Shown here: in pieces, positions 59,165 to 64,000 of the stretch
Layout: each line of letters begins with the position of its first letter
Numbering within the stretch: the stretch's first letter is position 1
Assembly (NCBI GenBank): GCA_932521035.1
Contig: OW051495.1
Span: 6,014,001-6,078,000, forward strand
DNA length: 64,000 nucleotides
DNA from: Oscheius dolichura
Lineage: Eukaryota; Nematoda; Chromadorea; Rhabditida; Rhabditidae
Direction of reading: 5' to 3'
Translations under genes and position numbers: made by a program
The notes under the pieces: generated by a model
What the model was told of the DNA's origin: nothing
Databases searched by the model: none
Seen by the model: the letters and a program-made list of their open reading frames with translations, nothing else

Positions 59165-62100
59165 AAGCTGGGGATGTGATAGGGGGCCGACTGACCCCGC
59201 GGTCACTTTCACCCGGGACAGGTTCATCCAGGACGAAAGGAAAAAATAGCAGTCATGGTTAAGTGGAAGAAGATAATCCAAGGTGGGCAGGCAGCCGCAC
59301 AAATCACATTTCCTGACGTGAGGGGAAGTGGACCCTCGAAGGAGGGTCTAGGTGCCAGTTCTACTTCGTCGCCTTCTGGGAAACAGCCGCCTTCCCCTTT
59401 CCCTGAGGTTCTCCCCCGGACAATCCCATGCCCTTGTTTGCGACTGTCTCTTGTTTTCCCCGAGGATGCCTCTACCCTTTGCCTCGGCTCTAAGCTGTTC
59501 AGTTTTATTCGGCTGTCCTTTCGAAAGTGACCGCCGTAGTCCAAGCCGTAAGGAGAGCCGCGTTAGCCCTGTCGGCTAGTGTTTTTCCTCATCCCGATCA
59601 AATTACAGCATTAGATTAACAAGGTTCAGCGTACTTCTGCGTTCAATTTGGACGAGGGCTCTCTCGCCCTCTGGGCCACCCCGAAGTCGATAGAGGCCGA
59701 GTCACGCAAGGGCCCGTTATGAGGGGAATCAGGTCTAGGACCGGGGCTCTGTATCCGGGAGTCTTCTCCAAGGTTGTCCCTTGCGATCGATAGGCCCAAG
59801 TTGGTGGGCTATTGGAATGCTCTCTCCGGTTCCAGGGGATGTATTCCCACGGCCGTCACACGTGACCGTCTATCCTCCTCGAAATAGACTCACTCCTGCC
59901 GCGAATAGATGCACCCTCCATGGTGAGTTCGGGATATCCGGAGACGGCCGGTCGAGAGAGTGAGCTCCTTTTGTTTATCCAATTAGACCGGGGAATTGAC
60001 TCGGAAACTAGGATTTCAGCAAGAGGAGAGGCCACTCGGCCCAGCAGCACCTCTCCAGTCGTAATTACCCATTGTTGACTACCGGCCAGATTCCTCGCCC
60101 CAAACAATCACTCCTTACTCCTCCTCCTCCCCTTCTGCGTCAGTCGAATGTCACAACAGCCAAAAAAAGAAAATCTGGGGATGATAGGGAGCTCGGCTGG
60201 GGGCCGAGCCACGGGTGAGGGTGTCGTTGACGTCACAGCGCGCCTTATCCTCCTTATTGCTCAGACAACGTGCTCTGTACAGGCCCCCTGACCCACCGGA
60301 AAGTAAAAAGTCATTGATTTTCACGAACAATGGAAGTGTGGCCGTAGGGGGCTTCTCTTATTTTCCTCCCCAGGGCGTCCCTTATCAATGCGCATTGGCT
60401 AGTGGCCCAAAGAGCAGAGGCCCCCCATGCGTAAAGGCGCCCACCGGCTTCTTCAAGTTTCCTCCAACTTTGTCTTCCTTTTTCCCGAGATCCTAAGCAA
60501 GACAAAGAGCACATTTCCGGTGGATTTATGTGATTTTTTAGCATCTTTCCAGTGGAATCGGCCCTTTTTCCAGTGCACCCGTGGCTCATCTGAATTATGC
60601 ATCTATCCCGCTTCCAGGTGGATTAGGGACATACGAGACGGTGGTCTATAATTAATCAGAAGACATTCCCACCTCAGTCGATGTTCTGACCTCGTCTCTC
60701 CCTCTCTCCCCCTCTCTCTGCTTACTTCAAAGAATAAACTCCGGGCCCGTCTAAACAAAGGGGCCATCTCTGTCCTCGGGGCGACTTCCTTCAAGGGTCT
60801 TCCTAATATTGTCGGGGCTTCCGTGAGTATGTCGCCATTTGCAATTAGCAGCCACCAGCTGTCCGTCTCCCTTCGGCCCCTTTCGAAGAGTTGCCTAACC
60901 TTTGTCCCCCTGATCTAATATATAGACTCTCCCGGCTATTTTCCTCCTCCGGGTGACGGCGTCAAAACAACTCCTCCTCCGGTCTTACGCTCAGATGGCT
61001 GCCCGAATCTACACCGTTTTTGGAGTCAATTTCATGTGTGGCCGGACTTGTCAGGGATCATTTAGCCTCACCCAAATGTCGCTGCCTCAAGTAGCCACGT
61101 GTCTCTTTTGTTTTCCTTTCGGTTATCCATTTCGCAGCTTGTTCAGACTGTTTGACAAGTCTCTGGTCGATCTTCCCCCTGGCCTGCCCCTCTGGAGACC
61201 GTCTAATCGCACTTGGCCCTCCCAATTATCAGGTTACTCCAGTGGGCCTCTCCCCCTGATTGCTTCCCTCTAATTTCGATATAAGCAGCTGATCGGGGGA
61301 CAGATGCTTTCTCTCTCTATCCGGGGCCCCCTAATTTCATTTACCTCCCCAGGCACACACCTCCAGATTCTCCCCGTGATGCCCCGTCCCCCTGTCACAT
61401 CCTACCCTGTTGGGCAATAATTTGTCCGCGTCGACTGCTCTTTTTGGGGGTTGTCTCTCTCCTGGGAAAAGGTTCACTTCCCATTTTGACATGTCCCCCT
61501 GCAATGAGGCCGTTATAGGACGAGGAGGATGAGCACTTCCTGAGACAGCCACCGGCACATTGGAGTTCATCCTCAAGGTGTGTGCCCTCCTCGCTGCCCT
61601 CCGGAGACAATGGCCATTTCAGAAGATGCGTCTTCGACGCTCCAAAAAGTCGCGTCAACAGAAAATTGACGAGTCCTTCACCTTGGCCGCCCGTCGAAAA
61701 ATCTCCGAGAACCCCAAGTATGTTCCCTTTTCTTTTGGTCGCTTACGTACGCGAGGCCATCTGTTTGTTCATACGCATAACCTCGAGTTGCTCCTCTTTT
61801 TTTTGACTTTTACTCGATCAGCATTTGAGCTGTCCCCCGATGGCCAGTCGCTTCCAGTTGATTCATTCCCCGTTTGTACACTTGGCTGCCTCCACGAGGG
61901 GACCATAAGGAAAACGGAGAATAAGTCGGCTCGGATGGAGTAATGCCGTTTGAAAAGTCATAAACTGGAAAATAATAACAAGCATTGAGGGTGGCTAACT
62001 CTCTCAGCGTCTTAGACTCGACGATTGCGACGAGGGGGCTAACTCGGATTCTTGTCCATTTGTAAGGGGGAGGAGATCAGGGGCTTGCCATTAGAGGATA

Positions 62101-64000
62101 CCTAGAAGTCGCCCAAGAGGACAGTCTTCCTTTCTTTAACCAACTCGTAAGTACCTCAAAAGAAACCTTTTTAATGAGGTGATAAGGGGAGGAGAGTGGC
62201 TTCTCTCCCCTCCCGTGGCAGTGGTTTTTCATGTGAGCCCAAAACACGGCTGTCTGTCTGACATGTTCAGGAGCGATTGCCGGAAGCAAAGTTGTAACAG
62301 AGAGTAGCCTCCCAGTAGCAGATCTGACAAGGAGTCTCCTCTTCTGCCCCAAGGACACTGTCCTCTCTCCCTTGTCCTCCGCCACCTCCCCTCGCCTGAC
62401 CCAGTCAAATCTCCCCCCACCTCCAACTGACGGTAGGCGGACGTCCGTGCAAATAGGAACGGCCATTGGCGGCTGGATTTCCTGGTAGTGTCCGCGTGAC
62501 TCGAGCCCTAGGCTAGGGTCATTTAGTCCTTCTGACAGCCGTTTCCTGTACCTGTGAGTGGGTGGACGAGGCCATCAACCCGATGAATGGGCCGCTAGGC
62601 GCTCCTCCTTTACAACGCCCCGTTCCAACTTCCAATTTTTCCAAACCACTTTCAAAAGTTGCTTTTCCCTTACATGAAATTGCATCAGGCCATCGGCTGA
62701 TAGGGTCATCCTCCCTCGTCTTCCCTTCCTCAATATGTGACCCCTCCTGTCCCACATCTCCAAACATCATAAGGCCGTGGGGACGGGTGGGTCCAGCTGT
62801 GGCATAATCCATCGGCCGGGGTTATCTGGCCGGCCTCTTCAGTGTTTCCCAGTTCTTCATTTCGAGGCACAGCTGATGTTATGACTTATCCCTCGGCACT
62901 ATCCCCAGCCCCAGAACATTTCGGTTTGTTGGCTGCCGGCTCACTCACTGGTCAAACAGACTGGTTCGGTAGGTTGGCAGTTCGTTTCCTGGTAGAAACA
63001 GTAGTGATCCAGAGATCGGGCTCGGTCTCCTGCCCTTTGCCTGCCGTGTCCCGTGTTGTTTTGCGATCTTCCACAAGGTGTGTCCTGCCATTATTCACGA
63101 CGTTAACCAACAGCTTAATCATGCAACCACAACACCTGGACATGCCCCGTGTCCCTCCTCGGCCGATGTCTCTGAGATCTCTGCTTGCCCGGCCGGCCAC
63201 AAAGGCCCTATCCGTAATTGAACAAAGCACAGGAAGTCGCTCCTCCCTCGCGTGATTTACTAATCAAATGGCTTGTAAGAACCCAGGAGAAAAGAGCCAA
63301 AAATAACACACAAAACGTCTTCGATAAAAGAATGGCGTATCTATACCGTAATTAATCCTCGAGCCCATTCGGTGAGACGCGAGGCGTGACCACATGTCTT
63401 CGTGTGCCCTAGAATTTCCCCTGTTCCCCAAAATAAGAGGTCGATCACCTCGTCCTAAGCCGTGGCCCCGAGGCGTTGCTCTCCGACCCTCTCGGGGGAA
63501 CGTGTCCTCCTGGAGGGGATAAGGGGAACACGAGCCACGTTCTTTCGCACCCCGTGAGGGCGATCACATAACTTCCCTTAATTACCGCCACCTGTCCCGG
63601 CCCAGTGCTTCCCTCTATTTTCTGCTGCTCCCTCCCTGATCCCGCTATCAATCGTCTTCGGATAGAAATAACAAAAAAAGAGGCGCCTCCTAAGCTCCGG
63701 CCATTACTCGCCGTCGCCCTTTTTGGAGGGGCTCGTCTCCTGTTAATAATCTTGTGGGGGATACCCCCGAAGGCCTTTTTCATTGTGTCTTCATGTCCCC
63801 TCGATTGCCGTCGGCGAATGTGAATTTCCGCCCTAATCCCGCCCCGAATGCTAACAACTTCGCGCGCTCCCCCTTCGGATGGACCGTCGTCGCGCGTTCC
63901 GTCACCGTACCCGCGAGCGCTCCTTGTAACCGCCGCCAGAGAAGTGTCCGTATCGTGTCCATTTTCAGCGGCGTCACCCAGCCCCAGCTCCCGGAACAAG
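59165..64000. other. Gene-poor GC-rich spacer, 4.8 kb
   Basis: GC-rich with dense CCC/CCT and GGG tracts. Long open frames (for example 63,445-63,999 minus) occur because stops are rare in such DNA; they lack splice structure and recognisable motifs. The only protein-like stretch is the short candidate exon at 61,623-61,717. No RNA gene was recognised. Confidence 0.45.
61623..61717 (+). CDS. Candidate short exon, unknown
   Basis: Bounded by a CATTTCAG acceptor and an AAGTATG-type donor, this stretch encodes MRLRRSKKSRQQKIDESFTL then AARRKISENP after one Lys codon. It could join a later exon ending MASRFQLIHSPFVHLAASTR, but that needs a weak TTTGAG acceptor. The composition is more protein-like than the surrounding DNA. 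Function unknown and gene model incomplete. Confidence 0.25.

Noticed and set aside
63445-63999. 184-residue open frame on the minus strand
   Set aside because: GC-rich DNA with few stops; Arg/Gly-rich composition, no motif, and an equally open frame on the other strand.

Overview
The window is nuclear DNA of a nematode, species not identified. The evidence is: tiny spliced introns (mostly 32-45 nt, GT..AG, with TTTCAG-type acceptors); start codons that often lie directly on or a few bases after an acceptor (the mark of spliced-leader trans-splicing); same-strand gene pairs 200-320 nt apart (operon-like); a flp-13 type neuropeptide gene with PLIRFG repeats; a thioredoxin reductase ending Gly-Cys-Sec-Gly; an HNF4-like nematode-type nuclear receptor; and two troponin I genes. 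No virus, plasmid, bacterial gene, CRISPR array or rRNA/tRNA gene was recognised.

Layout. 2.4-12.0 kb: ELL elongation factor (+), a Thr/Ser-rich membrane protein and capping protein alpha (-), then mitochondrial ribosomal protein L1 and a dihydroceramide desaturase (+). 12.0-19.7 kb: repeat-rich spacer, flp-13 (+), troponin I (-), an acidic nuclear-type protein (-) divergent from linker histone H1 (+), and a small UPF0729-like gene. 20-26.6 kb: a TTAA-flanked MITE, adenosine deaminase (+), selenocysteine thioredoxin reductase with a SECIS (-), and a small membrane protein. 26.7-40.5 kb is dense with housekeeping genes: SF3B2 (-), exportin-1 (+), RRP1 (-), DCAF13/SOF1 (+), and Pol III subunit RPC4 (+). 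40.5-44.1 kb is a gene-poor GC-rich spacer with a 28-base poly-C run. 44.1-59.2 kb: class A GPCR (+), SLC35D nucleotide-sugar transporter and a coiled-coil protein (-), a foldback repeat, isovaleryl-CoA dehydrogenase and a snapin-like protein (-), a second troponin I (+), two small secreted-protein genes (-), and a nuclear receptor (+). 59.2-64 kb is gene-poor GC-rich DNA.

How genes work together. Most housekeeping genes serve nuclear RNA and ribosome work (ELL, SF3B2, XPO1, RRP1, DCAF13, RPC4) and several pairs are head-to-head, suggesting shared promoters. The muscle and neural genes (two troponin I, flp-13, GPCR, NHR) sit mainly in GC-rich stretches.

The most unusual feature is a sharp mosaic of base composition. 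AT-rich blocks alternate with GC-rich, C/T-tract-rich blocks, and the boundaries fall inside single genes (desaturase, adenosine deaminase, GPCR, isovaleryl-CoA dehydrogenase), whose codon usage switches from exon to exon. Intron structures were worked out by hand from reading frame and splice sites; features list the full CDS span, and exon coordinates are given where worked out.
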